From: Prochlorococcus sp. AG-363-A03 | GTDB lineage: Bacteria > Cyanobacteriota > Cyanobacteriia > PCC-6307 > Cyanobiaceae | Length of the DNA stretch: 32,667 nucleotides | Direction: 5' to 3' | Assembly: GCA_003280445.1 (NCBI GenBank) | Contig: QCEW01000016.1 | Location: forward strand, 1 to 32,667 | Shown here: positions 24,085 to 32,667 of the stretch, one piece after another | Layout: each line of letters opens with the position of its first letter | Numbering within the stretch: position 1 is the stretch's first letter | The notes under the pieces: model-generated | What the model was told of the DNA's origin: nothing | Databases searched by the model: none | Seen by the model: only the letters and a program-made list of their open reading frames with translations | Position numbers and translations under genes: made by a program

Positions 24085-24984
24085 ATGACAGATTCACTAG
24101 TTAGAACCACCGCTGCTAATGGAGGGATCAGGCTAGTTGCCGTATCAACAACTGAATCAACAAAAGAAGCAAAAAAAAGGCATTCGCTTTCATATTTAAC
24201 ATCAGCAATTGTAGGAAGGGCCATGAGTGCAAGCCTCTTGCTGGCCAGTTCGATGAAAGTTAATCATGGAAGGGTAACTTTGAGAGTAAGCTCAAATGGC
24301 CCATTAAAAGGATTAACAATTGATGCGGGTCGAGACGGAAGTGTGAGAGGTTACGTTGGCGAACCAAGTCTTGAACTAGACCTAATTAAAAATAAAAACA
24401 ATAACCATACATTTGATTTTAAAAAAGCTACAGGTATTGGCTATCTTCACGTTATTAGAGATGACGGGAAGGGTCAGCCTCACAACAGCACAGTTGAATT
24501 AATTAATGGAGGGATAGGTGAAGACATAGCTTCCTATTTATTACATTCTGAACAAACACCATCAGCTGTATTTGTTGGAGAGAAAATCAATAAGGATGGA
24601 ATCGTTTGTAGCGGAGGACTATTAGCACAAATACTACCTAGAGCAGAGCGAGACTATTCATTGATAGCCTTACTTGAAGACCGGTGTAAAGAGATTAAAT
24701 CTTTTAGTGAGTTATTAAACAAAAAAGGGAATAACCTTATTTCACTTATTGAAGAAATTTTTCCAGATCTTGATCAATCACCTTCAGATATTCTTAAAAC
24801 ATCTCAAGAAGTTTATTTTAAATGTAGATGCTCGAGAGAAAGAAGCCTATCAGCATTAAAGATATTGGGAAAAAATGAACTTCAGCAAATGATAAAGGAG
24901 GATGGTAAAGCAGAGCTAACATGTCAATTCTGCAAAAATGTTTATCTTGTTAACGAAGACGAATTGATATCTTTAATCGATTAA
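24085..24984 (+). CDS. hslO: Redox-regulated chaperone Hsp33
   Basis: A holdase activated by oxidation, protecting unfolded proteins. 299 residues from the ATG at 24085, which gives the family N-terminus [20 protein letters not shown]. An upstream in-frame ATG at 24034 lies inside the ABC gene and is unlikely. The zinc/redox switch is intact: C247 and C249 (KCRCS) with C280 and C283 (TCQFC). It starts 16 bp after the ABC ATPase stop and ends 4 bp from the convergent DUF3353 gene. Confidence 0.93.
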   Translation: MTDSLVRTTAANGGIRLVAVSTTESTKEAKKRHSLSYLTSAIVGRAMSASLLLASSMKVNHGRVTLRVSSNGPLKGLTIDAGRDGSVRGYVGEPSLELDLIKNKNNNHTFDFKKATGIGYLHVIRDDGKGQPHNSTVELINGGIGEDIASYLLHSEQTPSAVFVGEKINKDGIVCSGGLLAQILPRAERDYSLIALLEDRCKEIKSFSELLNKKGNNLISLIEEIFPDLDQSPSDILKTSQEVYFKCRCSRERSLSALKILGKNELQQMIKEDGKAELTCQFCKNVYLVNEDELISLID

Positions 24985-24988
24985 AGGA

Positions 24989-25678
24989 TTAATCAAGAAA
25001 AATAACTCCTAACCACAGCAAGAATACTGCTGGTATCGCCTCAAATTTGTCTGAAGAGAATGATCCAGAGTTATCAATAAACGATTGAGCACCACCCAAA
25101 AGTAACGCACCAGATAAAAGTCCAACGCTTAGGAGAAGAATGCACCAGAGGATAGAGGAAAAGAAAGGCCTACCCCTAAGAGACTGGCTAAGAAATAAAC
25201 CTATTGTTGAGAATGAAAGTATTAATTCAACACTTTGAGAAGGCACAATTAAAACAAGTATAAAAGCCAAAATCCCAAAAGAAATACGTATATTTAATTC
25301 TTGTCCAGAGGGCAATTCTAAGCTTGGTAAAAAGTTAGATGTTGAGGTCTCGTATTTAGGAAGATTTAAATTTTTCAACCTAGTGAGAATAGAACCAGGT
25401 CCTATATCACCAACTTTCTTGGATTCATTTTCTTTCTTTGATGCATTTACTGCCTCGTTACTTGCATTACCAAGTTGTCTTGACTTAAGACTTACCATTA
25501 GTAACGAATCATAAGCAGCTTCTATTTTTGCTTTAGTAATTTGATCATCTCCTGCTTCTATCAACTTTTTATCCCTTGCTTCTTGAATAGAATCAAAACT
25601 TGCTCCCTCATTTATTCCAAGTATCAAATATGGATCTTTTGAGTTTGAATTAGATTGTGAATTAGTACCAGGATCCAT
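24989..25678 (-). CDS. DUF3353/CPP1-like membrane protein with J-like domain
   Basis: 229 residues. An N-terminal J-like helix bundle (DPYLILGINEGASFDSIQEA at 16-35, then KIEAAYDSLLM) lacks the HPD motif of true DnaJ proteins. After a polar linker come four hydrophobic helices (roughly 130-229). This is the layout of the cyanobacterial/plastid CPP1 (chaperone-like protein of POR1) family, which stabilises protochlorophyllide oxidoreductase; whether that role holds here is inference. It sits between convergent hslO and same-strand prfC (55-bp gap). Confidence 0.82.
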   Translation of the reverse strand: MDPGTNSQSNSNSKDPYLILGINEGASFDSIQEARDKKLIEAGDDQITKAKIEAAYDSLLMVSLKSRQLGNASNEAVNASKKENESKKVGDIGPGSILTRLKNLNLPKYETSTSNFLPSLELPSGQELNIRISFGILAFILVLIVPSQSVELILSFSTIGLFLSQSLRGRPFFSSILWCILLLSVGLLSGALLLGGAQSFIDNSGSFSSDKFEAIPAVFLLWLGVIFLD

Positions 25679-25733
25679 AGATTTTTCAAAAAAGATTTAT
25701 TAACTCTCTTTAAAAGTTAGATTTTAACCTACT

Positions 25734-27401
25734 TTAGAGGGAAACAGGATCGACACCACTCACAACGGGAGCAACTGAATTTAATTCCATTTTAGGATGA
25801 TCTTCCTTTAATTGATTTAGATTCCATTCATTTTTAAACAGGAGTACTGGTCTAAGCCAAGCGTCCTGGACAGTTTTGCAATTAAAGATTCTTCCAACCT
25901 CCTCTAAAGCGGGCCATCCCCCTTTTACCCATCTTGCGACTTGATATCCCATTGGTTCAAGCCTAGTTTCTACTCCATATTCACTAGCAAGTCGATGTTG
26001 TACCACCTCAAGCTGTAGCTGACCAACTGCGGCCAAAATTGGATCTCTTTTGCTTTGATCTTTATCGTAAAGAATTTGGACTGCTCCCTCCTCTCTTAAT
26101 TCATTGACCCCTTTCCTAAAGTTCTTAAAAGCTGAGGGGTTTGGATTTCTTAACCAACTAAATATCTCGGGGCTAAAACATGGGATTCCCTCGAATTCAA
26201 CTCTCGGTCCGATAAATAATGTATCTCCAATCGAAAACATCCCTGGATTATTCAAACCAATCACATCCCCAGGGTAAGCATCATCAACAACGGCTCTATC
26301 TTGACCAAAAATCTTTTGGGGCCTTGAGAGTCTGATTTGTTTACCAGTTCTAGCATGTTGAACTGTCATATCTTTTTTAAACCTTCCACTACATACCCTT
26401 ACGAAGGCAACTCTATCTCTATGCTTTGGATCCATATTTGCTTGTAATTTAAATACAAATCCACTAAATGATTCTCTTGTAGGAACGATTGGTCCATCAA
26501 AGCTATTTCGAGCAACAGGTCCTTGAGATAGCTCAAGAAAATTATCTAAAAATGGCCTAACCCCAAAGTTGGTCATTGCAGATCCAAAAAACACAGGAGT
26601 TAACTCGCCAGATAATATTGATTCTTGATTTAAGTCACAACCAGCCTCATCCAGAATCTCAATCTCTTCAAGTGCCTTAGTCAATAGTTCTTCTTCAACT
26701 AAATTTTTAAGTTCCGGATCATTAATTTTCAGCCGCATTTCACTAGATTGCTTACCTCGTTCCGCTCTAGAAAATAAAACAACTTCTTTGGTTGCACGCT
26801 CAACAACACCTCTAAAAAGTTCACCACTTCCTATCGGCCAATTGACTGCAAAGGTTGATAATCCCAATTCAGACTCAATCTCATCTAATAATTCCAGGGG
26901 CTCTTGACCTGGCCTATCCATCTTGTTGATGAATGTAAAAATTGGTATTTGACGCATTCTGCAAACCTCAAAAAGCTTCCTTGTTTGAGGTTCAAGTCCT
27001 TTCGCTGCGTCCTCAAGCATTACAGCATTATCTGCAGCTGCAAGGGTCCTATAAGTATCTTCAGAAAAGTCTTGGTGACCTGGAGTATCTAATAAATTAA
27101 TAGTTTTTTCTTTATAGGCAAATTGTAAAACAGTTGATGTAATTGATATGCCTCTCTGTTTTTCTAGCTCCATCCAATCAGAAGTCACTTTCCTCTGTTC
27201 TCCCCTTGCTTTTACTGCTCCTGCTTGTTGAATAGCTCCGCCGTAGAGTAAAAGTTTTTCCGTCAAAGTGGTTTTCCCTGCATCAGGGTGAGAAATAATT
27301 GCAAAATTTCTTCTTTTATCAACCTCCGTACTTAAAGATACAGTTAATTCATCTTCTAAATTTTGATCTAAATTAGTCTTGTCTCGTGGAGTTGATTTCA
27401 T
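25734..27401 (-). CDS. prfC: Peptide chain release factor 3
   Basis: Translational GTPase that ejects RF1/RF2 from the ribosome after termination. 555 residues. G1 [16 protein letters not shown]2 region with [10 protein letters not shown]3 [14 protein letters not shown] and G4 FINKMDRPG are present. Downstream domains carry the RF3-type [19 protein letters not shown] and [14 protein letters not shown] at 27401; a further 10 residues precede the first acidic segment, so a slightly later start is possible. Confidence 0.96.
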   Translation of the reverse strand: MKSTPRDKTNLDQNLEDELTVSLSTEVDKRRNFAIISHPDAGKTTLTEKLLLYGGAIQQAGAVKARGEQRKVTSDWMELEKQRGISITSTVLQFAYKEKTINLLDTPGHQDFSEDTYRTLAAADNAVMLEDAAKGLEPQTRKLFEVCRMRQIPIFTFINKMDRPGQEPLELLDEIESELGLSTFAVNWPIGSGELFRGVVERATKEVVLFSRAERGKQSSEMRLKINDPELKNLVEEELLTKALEEIEILDEAGCDLNQESILSGELTPVFFGSAMTNFGVRPFLDNFLELSQGPVARNSFDGPIVPTRESFSGFVFKLQANMDPKHRDRVAFVRVCSGRFKKDMTVQHARTGKQIRLSRPQKIFGQDRAVVDDAYPGDVIGLNNPGMFSIGDTLFIGPRVEFEGIPCFSPEIFSWLRNPNPSAFKNFRKGVNELREEGAVQILYDKDQSKRDPILAAVGQLQLEVVQHRLASEYGVETRLEPMGYQVARWVKGGWPALEEVGRIFNCKTVQDAWLRPVLLFKNEWNLNQLKEDHPKMELNSVAPVVSGVDPVSL

Positions 27402-27437
27402 TATTGTTTTTGGTTGTTCAATTGTTCAGGGAAAAGA

Positions 27438-28121
27438 TTAAATACACCCAATTATCTCGACATAAAGATCATCAACTTGAAAAACCTCTAACTGAGATAA
27501 GCCTGCATCAATTAGCTGTTGAGTTATTTCATCAACTGTAAATGATGCCTTGAGAGATGCATAAAAATCCTTTTTTAGAATTTCTGGAGAATTTGGAAGA
27601 TGTTTTTCTTTTATCTCAAATGTTTTTTCTATAGAATTAGGCCTTATTAAATCACGATGAATATGAATACATTTAGTTTTACCAAGTTTTTTTAACGCGC
27701 CCCAAAACCTATAAGGATCATGAAAATGATGCAAGGCGCTATTACTAACAAGCACATCAGCTTTATCAGGAAAATCTATTTCACCTGTGGCTATTGAATT
27801 AATGTCAATCAATTCATAAGAGAGATTCTTCGTAAGATTTTCGGAAAGTTTGTTTTCCGCTTCATTCAACATTTCAATTGAGCCATCAATTCCTACTACA
27901 TTTACAGAGGGCCAATTCTTAGCAATTCTCTCTGCAATGTTTCCTGGCCCACATGCCATATCAAGAATCAAATCACTTTGATTAAGCGTTCTTCCTACTT
28001 TTTTTAAATATTTTTCAAGCGATTTAACAACCATAGAATCACTCCTAGAGAAATCAGCCTCGGCATAAGCCCTTACCTGCGAAGGGATTTGCATCAGTTC
28101 TGGCTCGGGTGTTCTCTTCAT
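27438..28121 (-). CDS. Class I SAM-dependent methyltransferase
   Basis: 227 residues from the ATG at 28121; a TTG two codons upstream is less likely. The SAM site ILDMACGPGNIAERIAK, the acidic VVGIDGSIEMLNEAE and LVSNSALHHFHDPYRFW are typical of small-molecule (Methyltransf_11/25) enzymes. A substrate cannot be inferred. Divergent from nrdJ with a 111-bp shared promoter region. Confidence 0.82.
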   Translation of the reverse strand: MKRTPEPELMQIPSQVRAYAEADFSRSDSMVVKSLEKYLKKVGRTLNQSDLILDMACGPGNIAERIAKNWPSVNVVGIDGSIEMLNEAENKLSENLTKNLSYELIDINSIATGEIDFPDKADVLVSNSALHHFHDPYRFWGALKKLGKTKCIHIHRDLIRPNSIEKTFEIKEKHLPNSPEILKKDFYASLKASFTVDEITQQLIDAGLSQLEVFQVDDLYVEIIGCI

Positions 28122-28182
28122 TAGCAAAAGAAAAAATGTTTTTTATCTTCGGAGCCCTGTAGATGGTGTTAAAAAAACTTGC

Positions 28183-28202
28183 TAACGCTATACATGGCGT
28201 TA
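28183..28202. promoter_or_regulatory. Inverted repeat in the methyltransferase/nrdJ divergent promoter
   Basis: TAACGC and GCGTTA are separated by 8 bp (TATACATG), which itself contains a -10-like TATACA. The site is 30 bp upstream of the nrdJ start. A 6-8-6 dyad around a -10 element is a plausible repressor site, but it matches no motif I know, and it is not the NrdR or LexA consensus. Confidence 0.35.
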
Positions 28203-28232
28203 CTGTAGTACTTACCCAGGGATACAAAGATT

Positions 28233-30569
28233 TTGACAATTGCAACAAGCCAGCCCGAAACAAATAATTCAGCATCGGGTAAAAAAAATGTTACAACTGA
28301 TTTTCCAATAACTGCACCTGCAGCTAATCCTGTCTTTTACAGAACTTATAGCAGAAAACTTCCTGAAGGTCGTGAAAGCTGGGGACAAGTAAATACAAGA
28401 AACCTTGATGGTCTAAAGAAACTTGGGGGATTAAACGAAGCAGAAATAAATTTGATGCAAAGAATGCAGCAAGAGAAAAAAGCTCTTCCCTCAGGTAGAT
28501 GGCTATGGATAGGTGGAACAGAATGGATTGAAAAAGGAAAGAATTTTTCTGGAGCCTACAATTGCACCTCCACAAATCTTGTTGATTGGCAAGCCTTTGG
28601 ACTTATGATGGACTTAGCCATGATGGGTTGTGGAACGGGGGCAATAATTGAACCTCACTTGATTGAGCAACTGCCAAAGGTTACAAATACAATTAATATT
28701 GAAAGTGTTTCAGATATTGGATTAACAACCTCTGAAGAAAGAAATGAAAATACTACGTTCTCTATTCAAGATAATAATGTACTGATAAAAGTTGGGGATA
28801 GTAGACGTGGATGGGTTGATAGCTATCAAAAAATTCTTGAATTAAGCAGTGATAATAGTTTCAATTCTAATGTTGTTAATGTGTCTATTGATTTAGAAGA
28901 TGTAAGGCCAGCGGGTGAATCACTCAAAGGTTTCGGAGGCATGGCGAACCCTGTAAAACTAAAGGATTTATATCCCCGCGTAGCAAATCTTTTAAACAAA
29001 GCCCTAGGAAGGAAACTAACTTCAATTGAATGTTGTCTACTCATCGACGAGGCAGCTGTCACAATTGTTGCTGGCAATATCAGAAGAAGTGCAGGTATGC
29101 GCCAATTTTCTGCGCAAGATTTTGAAGCAGCTGGTGCTAAAGAAAATTTATGGAAGCAAGACTCTGATGGTAATTGGAGTATTGACCCCGAAAAGGATGC
29201 ATTGAGAATGGCCAACCATACTCGTGTTTACCATACCAAACCTGAATTAGAAGTTCTTATCGATGCTGTGACTAAGCAATTTCATTCAGGTGAGGGAGCT
29301 ATCCAATTTGCACCAGAAGCAATTGCCCGCTCAAATGCTGACATACTTTCAACAGTAGAACTCAGGAATGAATTTATAGATATCTATTGCGACCAAGGGA
29401 AAGATGAAGCCTCCAAATGGATACAGTCAAATTACGGCCCATTTGATGATAAAGAACTTTTTCACAGACTAAGTAGATATGGTCTGAATCCTTGCGGAGA
29501 GATTCTAGGTTCAGATTTTCACTGTAATCTTGCAGAAATTCATCTTAATCAAATTGACCCATTAGACATAGATCAACAAGAAGATGCTTTCAAAGCAGCA
29601 GCATTGTCAGTAGCTTGCCTCCTTAATCATCGATTTGAAGTAGAGCGTTACAGAAAAAGTCGCGAATGGGATCCTATCGTTGGGGTCAGTTTTACAGGAC
29701 TTTTTGACTTTTTTGTTCATGCCTTTGGGACTCCATGGTTAAAGTGGTGGGAAGCCGGACGACCTGAGACAGAAGAAGGAAGAGATTTTAAACTCAAAGA
29801 AGCTACTTATTTGAGTCGATGGAGGAAGATCGTCAACGACACAGTATATGATTATTGTGATAGACATAATATTCGTCGTCCAAGTCGTTGTACAACAGTT
29901 CAACCTGCAGGCACGAAAAGCCTTCTGACAGGGGCTTCTCCAGGTTGGCATCCTCCAAAAGCTCAGCGTTTTATTAGAAGAATTACTTTCAGGAAAAACG
30001 ATCCAGTCGCATTAGCTTGCATGGATTATGGATATACAATAGTTCCCTCTCAGTCAGATAAAGATGCAAATGGAAAACTATTAGATAATCCATTTGATCC
30101 AAAATGTACTGAGTGGCTTGTTGAAATCCCGACTGAGGTAAGTTGGGCAAATATACCTGGTGCTGATGAAATAGATATCAATAACTTCTCAGCTCTTGCA
30201 CAATTTGATTTTTATATGCAAGTTCAAACAAATTACACAGACCATAACACTTCCGCGACAATTGAATTCAGAGAAAATGAGATAGAAGGTTTAGCCGAAG
30301 CTCTGCATAGCTCAATCAATGAAAACAAAGGTTATATTTCAGCTGCCTTGCTAGCAAGGTTTGATGCAAATGCGACCTTCCCAAGACTTCCTTTTGAACC
30401 TATTGACGAAGAATGCTACACAAAATTGCAATCAGATGTAATAAAGAGAAGAGACAATTGTGATTTCTTTGATGCTCTTAGTCGATATGATCAAGGGGAA
30501 CTTACTGAAGCAGGGCCAGCAGGTTGCGATTCCGACAAATGCTTACTCCCCCTTGCTAAACCATCTTAA
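28233..30569 (+). CDS. nrdJ: B12-dependent (class II) ribonucleoside-triphosphate reductase
   Basis: Makes deoxyribonucleotides using adenosylcobalamin, the only type of reductase needed in many picocyanobacteria. 778 residues, matching the monomeric Lactobacillus-type RTPR. Active-site Cys: C111 (AYNCTSTNL), the radical Cys C421 with E423 (LNPCGEILG) and C431 (FHCNLAEI). The C-terminal redox pair is C765/C770 (AGCDSDKCLLP). The start is TTG at 28233, giving a Ser/Thr-rich leader; no in-frame ATG precedes the first conserved region. No cobalamin riboswitch is visible upstream. Confidence 0.95.
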   Translation: MTIATSQPETNNSASGKKNVTTDFPITAPAANPVFYRTYSRKLPEGRESWGQVNTRNLDGLKKLGGLNEAEINLMQRMQQEKKALPSGRWLWIGGTEWIEKGKNFSGAYNCTSTNLVDWQAFGLMMDLAMMGCGTGAIIEPHLIEQLPKVTNTINIESVSDIGLTTSEERNENTTFSIQDNNVLIKVGDSRRGWVDSYQKILELSSDNSFNSNVVNVSIDLEDVRPAGESLKGFGGMANPVKLKDLYPRVANLLNKALGRKLTSIECCLLIDEAAVTIVAGNIRRSAGMRQFSAQDFEAAGAKENLWKQDSDGNWSIDPEKDALRMANHTRVYHTKPELEVLIDAVTKQFHSGEGAIQFAPEAIARSNADILSTVELRNEFIDIYCDQGKDEASKWIQSNYGPFDDKELFHRLSRYGLNPCGEILGSDFHCNLAEIHLNQIDPLDIDQQEDAFKAAALSVACLLNHRFEVERYRKSREWDPIVGVSFTGLFDFFVHAFGTPWLKWWEAGRPETEEGRDFKLKEATYLSRWRKIVNDTVYDYCDRHNIRRPSRCTTVQPAGTKSLLTGASPGWHPPKAQRFIRRITFRKNDPVALACMDYGYTIVPSQSDKDANGKLLDNPFDPKCTEWLVEIPTEVSWANIPGADEIDINNFSALAQFDFYMQVQTNYTDHNTSATIEFRENEIEGLAEALHSSINENKGYISAALLARFDANATFPRLPFEPIDEECYTKLQSDVIKRRDNCDFFDALSRYDQGELTEAGPAGCDSDKCLLPLAKPS

Positions 30570-30730
30570 GAGCAGTCATTCAACCTTAAGTTCGTTTGTT
30601 TTTATCCCAAGCTAAAGAAGTTAATGAACTAATTAAATAAGATTACTTTTTCAAAGAAGTTTTAATGATAATTGTCCAAATTAGAAAATTTAGCTAACTA
30701 TTAAGTAGGTATTGTGTACTTAAAATTTAA

Positions 30731-30994
30731 ATGACCACGATAAATAAGCCCTTAAAGATAAGTGGTACAAGTGCTAATGATGCACTCATCGATCAACTTA
30801 GAGCTTGTAAAAACCCAGATGAAATTCTCAAATTCGAAAAATGGTTCAATTCCAATATTGAATCAGACAAACTTTATAAAAGAATTTGTGAACTACTAAA
30901 AAACAGAAGTATATCCAGAGCTTTAGGATCTAAATGGCTCCTAACACTTATTGAAGATAGAGAAAATACTATAAATAGGTTGTCGGTTCAATAA
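30731..30994 (+). CDS. Hypothetical helical protein, 87 aa
   Basis: 87 residues, soluble, no Cys motif, mostly helical: LKISGTSANDALIDQLRACKNPDEI followed (split at about 32) by KFEKWFNSNI, LYKRICELLKN and LGSKWLLTLIEDRE. The start is ATG at 30731, 162 bp after nrdJ, from which AT-rich sequence separates it. The family is not recognised. It looks well conserved in composition and is likely real. Confidence 0.65.
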   Translation: MTTINKPLKISGTSANDALIDQLRACKNPDEILKFEKWFNSNIESDKLYKRICELLKNRSISRALGSKWLLTLIEDRENTINRLSVQ

Positions 30995-31044
30995 TTTCTT
31001 ATTTAGTTCTATTAATCCAAAATCAATTGAATATCCCCATCGTT

Positions 31045-31239
31045 TTAGAAAGGAAATGGTCCTGTTGCCCCGCTAGAAGCAGTAAAGCCGGAGAGGGCCC
31101 AAATACCAAAGGAAAATAACGCGCATCCAATAAAAAACATCAAATGAGCTACATAGCGATATTTCTCTTTTTGACTAATTCCACCCTCCATAGGAAGGTC
31201 TCCAAGGAAACGAGATTGTGGGCTCTTGTTGCTTGCCAT
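31045..31239 (-). CDS. Single-helix membrane protein, 64 aa
   Basis: 64 residues: a polar front with FLGDLPMEGGISQKEKYRYVAH, then one hydrophobic helix (about 32-52, LMFFIGCALFSFGIWALSG), then a small-residue tail ending GPFPF. Size and layout recall high-light-inducible proteins, but the chlorophyll-binding ExxNGR motif is missing, so I do not call it one. It may be a small thylakoid subunit. ATG at 31239. Confidence 0.65.
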   Translation of the reverse strand: MASNKSPQSRFLGDLPMEGGISQKEKYRYVAHLMFFIGCALFSFGIWALSGFTASSGATGPFPF

Positions 31240-31370
31240 GAATGTGATTTACCAATGTCTGAAATTATTGCACAAATAATCTCATTGATATTTATGCATT
31301 CAGAGAATCTATAGGTTCTGAAATTTTTAGAGGCCTAGAAGGGTTCTCTTTGAAACCAATCCAATCGCAA

Positions 31371-31380
31371 AAGGAGGTGA
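31371..31380 (+). promoter_or_regulatory. Unusually strong Shine-Dalgarno-like sequence without a gene
   Basis: AAGGAGGTGA is a full-length match to the complement of the 16S rRNA 3' end, in a genome where such strong sites are rarely seen. Only a seven-codon frame follows (TTG at 31383, stopping at a TAA about 20 bp on). tRNA-Ser starts 60 bp downstream. See finding. Confidence 0.4.
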
Positions 31381-31439
31381 AATTGTTGTTTGAGCAATTT
31401 TTATAAGATTTCAGAAGCTAATAAGGTAAAATTTTAAGT

Positions 31440-31526
31440 GGAGAGTTGGTCGAGTGGTTTATGGCTCTAGTCTTGAAAACTAGCATGGGGGCAACTCCAT
31501 CGGGGGTTCGAATCCCCCACTCTCCG
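31440..31526 (+). tRNA. tRNA-Ser (anticodon UGA)
   Basis: An 87-nt cloverleaf. The acceptor stem GGAGAGT pairs with ACTCTCC, with discriminator G at 31526. The anticodon stem CTAGT/ACTAG encloses loop CTTGAAA with anticodon TGA, reading UCA. There is a long variable arm, as in serine tRNAs, and a T-arm with GGTTCGAATCC. The 3' CCA is not encoded. Confidence 0.97.
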
Positions 31527-31724
31527 TTCTTTCGCGGTGAGTTTGGAGCTATTTAATTATAGTCTTGCCCCTATATGTCATAAGCAGCTCAAATATTAGA
31601 TAAATCAATAAAAGAATCTCGAGAATGATTTATTTATGCGCCTACTAAGTATAAGTAAATCAAATATTTAATACCTAGAAGAAATCAATTATTCTCATGA
31701 TTCTTTTGTTTTTTCGTTATGGTG

Positions 31725-31743
31725 TCCACTAAGTGGTTTTTTT
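31725..31743 (+). terminator. Short hairpin with T run
   Basis: CCAC and GTGG around a TAA loop (or a CCACT/AGTGG stem around A), followed by seven T. The stem is short but G+C-rich and the T run is long. It could terminate a transcript from the tRNA-Ser side. Confidence 0.5.
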
Positions 31744-31774
31744 AGATTTTTAAGTTACTGATCTGATACCAATC

Positions 31775-31815
31775 AATTCAACCTAGTAAATCTTAAAGAT
31801 TTACTAGGTTGAATT
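31775..31815. repeat. Perfect palindrome with 20-bp arms
   Basis: Bases 31775-31794 and 31796-31815 are exact inverted copies around a single A at 31795. A stem of 20 bp with almost no loop can extrude as a cruciform, act as an operator or serve as a terminator. It lies 44 bp upstream of the small gene at 31860. Confidence 0.85.
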
Positions 31816-31859
31816 TCTTAAAAAGTTCAAAAGCCCATAACTTGCATAATTAAATCAAA

Positions 31860-32030
31860 ATGAAAGAAGAGCGTTACTTAAAAGACAGAGAAGCAATTGT
31901 AAGAGCTGACATTTGGAAAGAGATTACTTCTTCATGCAAAGGGCTTAGAACTGAGCTTGGGTATACAAATATCCAAATAGTTGAATTTCTAAAAGAAATA
32001 ACAAAAACATTTGAAAGAGACCAATTATGA
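31860..32030 (+). CDS. Hypothetical helical protein, 56 aa
   Basis: ATG at 31860 and TGA at 32028-32030 give 56 residues, charged and helical: ERYLKDREAIVRADIWKEI, then SSCKGLRTELGYTNIQIVEFL, then EITKTFERDQL. There is no membrane segment. No family is recognised. The amphipathic pattern suggests a small helical dimer or a toxin/antitoxin- or regulator-sized protein, but no partner gene is visible. A perfect palindrome lies 44 bp upstream and may control it. Confidence 0.6.
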   Translation: MKEERYLKDREAIVRADIWKEITSSCKGLRTELGYTNIQIVEFLKEITKTFERDQL

Positions 32031-32068
32031 GTCAAGCAGGTAAAAATTGGAATTTTGCTCTTAAACTT

Positions 32069-32667
32069 TTATTTTTCTATTTGTTTTAAAGCTTTATCAA
32101 TACTTTTTATTGCAATCGGTACGCTATTTGAAGCAGACTTCAAGCGCCAAAAGGCTCCTCGAAAAAGTGCACTAGTATCACCTAAACTTTTTAGTAAATA
32201 ATTTGGATTTCTCTTCTGAGCTCTATCTGCTATTAAGGATGCCCTCCAAGGTTTCCAAGAGGCTAAGTTTACGATAGTTCTGTAAGCACTTGGCCAGGGA
32301 TTATTCGGCAATAAAATTTCTAAATTTCTTAGATAAATATCTGCTTCTGAAGGCCTATTTGACAGTATCTTTAGAAGAGATAGTGACCATAAAGATTCAA
32401 TGTTTTCTGGGTCTAAACTTATTTTGGATAAAGCCTGAGCTGTAACTATACTTTGATATTTTAAATGCCCATCAAGCATATGTTGTATTTCTATTTCATC
32501 AAAAATATATTTAATGCCTAATGGACCTTGTTCCATTCCATTAGCTAGTTCAATAAATCTATTATGAAATTCATTTTGCTTAAGTGAACTCGAACTTCTC
32601 TTCCATAAAGAGTAGCTTCCTTCTTTTTCTCTAGGAAATTCTCGAACTTTTACAAAAAGAGAACTAT
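32069..32667 (-). CDS. C-terminal part of a TPR-like protein (runs off the right edge)
   Basis: The frame ending at TAA 32071-32069 is open to the window end, giving 199 complete codons and no necessary start; the ATG at 32536 is internal. The visible part is helical. Segments near ALSKISLDPENIESLWSLS and SEADIYLRNLEILLPNNPW have the A-x-x-L-P spacing of tetratricopeptide-like repeats, which usually mediate protein contacts. The N-terminus, and hence any signal peptide, is outside the window. Function unknown. Confidence 0.65.
   Translation of the reverse strand, partial: SSLFVKVREFPREKEGSYSLWKRSSSSLKQNEFHNRFIELANGMEQGPLGIKYIFDEIEIQHMLDGHLKYQSIVTAQALSKISLDPENIESLWSLSLLKILSNRPSEADIYLRNLEILLPNNPWPSAYRTIVNLASWKPWRASLIADRAQKRNPNYLLKSLGDTSALFRGAFWRLKSASNSVPIAIKSIDKALKQIEK

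Larger units (their letters stand above)
31527..31859. other. 333-bp gap after tRNA-Ser
   Basis: No gene is visible. It contains the terminator-like hairpin at 31725-31743 and the long palindrome at 31775-31815. Sequence between the tRNA and the hairpin could be part of a tRNA precursor or a small RNA; nothing decides this. Confidence 0.5.

Noticed and set aside
28128-28232. Cobalamin riboswitch or LexA box upstream of nrdJ
   Set aside because: No B12-box-like sequence is visible, and the AGTAC at about 28207 has no matching right half.
31045-31239. High-light-inducible protein call
   Set aside because: The conserved ExxNGR chlorophyll-binding motif is missing.
32027-32089. 20-codon frame overlapping the stop of the 56-aa gene (ATGA)
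   Set aside because: Too short and running into the convergent gene; no independent support.
1-32667. CRISPR array, insertion sequence or prophage
   Set aside because: No regularly spaced direct repeats, transposase, integrase or phage structural gene is visible anywhere in the window.

Overview
The window looks like a chromosomal segment of a marine picocyanobacterium, most likely Prochlorococcus. The evidence is strongly AT-rich DNA (about one third G+C by eye), very tight gene packing outside the island, and families that go with cyanobacteria: ferredoxin-type IspG, a DUF3353/CPP1-like protein, a DUF3531 protein, a thylakoid-lumen-type TPM protein, a DUF92/VTE6-like protein and a B12-dependent class II ribonucleotide reductase. 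The genus is an inference; a low-light NATL-like strain would fit, but no strain can be named from the sequence alone.

Positions 1 to about 5.5 kb form an accessory, island-like region. It is gene-poor and AT-rich and holds mostly very short genes: a 151-residue unknown, several one-helix membrane microproteins, two adjacent Cys-rich microproteins sharing a CX3C motif, and a protein built from five 11-residue helical repeats. A 59-bp inverted repeat (1-59 and 4797-4855, 56 of 59 identical) encloses almost all of it. Just inside the right arm is a TTGACA-type promoter overlapped by an exact match to the cyanobacterial LexA (SOS) box. It faces a 93-residue Cys/His-rich protein whose start codon touches the arm. 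That protein and a possibly broken ORF after it are visibly richer in G+C than their surroundings.

From 5.5 to 30.6 kb is dense core genome. It carries purine synthesis (purK), the shikimate pathway (aroB), NAD synthesis (nadA), isoprenoid synthesis (ispG), a C-terminal processing protease, uracil-DNA glycosylase, a class I aminotransferase, a phnD-phnC-phnE type phosphonate/phosphite importer with a double-length permease, an SGNH hydrolase, a phytyl-phosphate kinase-like membrane protein, rsmE, an ABC ATPase, the redox chaperone Hsp33, release factor 3 (prfC), methyltransferases and nrdJ. Convergent neighbours often abut or overlap by a few bases. One divergent pair (metallophosphoesterase/nadA) shares a base between its start codons.

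From 30.6 kb to the end the window returns to small genes: an 87-residue unknown, a one-helix membrane protein, tRNA-Ser(UGA), a terminator-like hairpin, a perfect 20-bp-arm palindrome, a 56-residue unknown, and the C-terminal part of a larger protein running off the right edge.

The best candidates for undescribed biology are the LexA-box/Cys-His protein unit at the edge of the inverted repeat, the 11-residue-repeat protein, the CX3C microprotein pair, and a family-4 uracil-DNA glycosylase that has lost two of its four expected iron-sulfur ligands.
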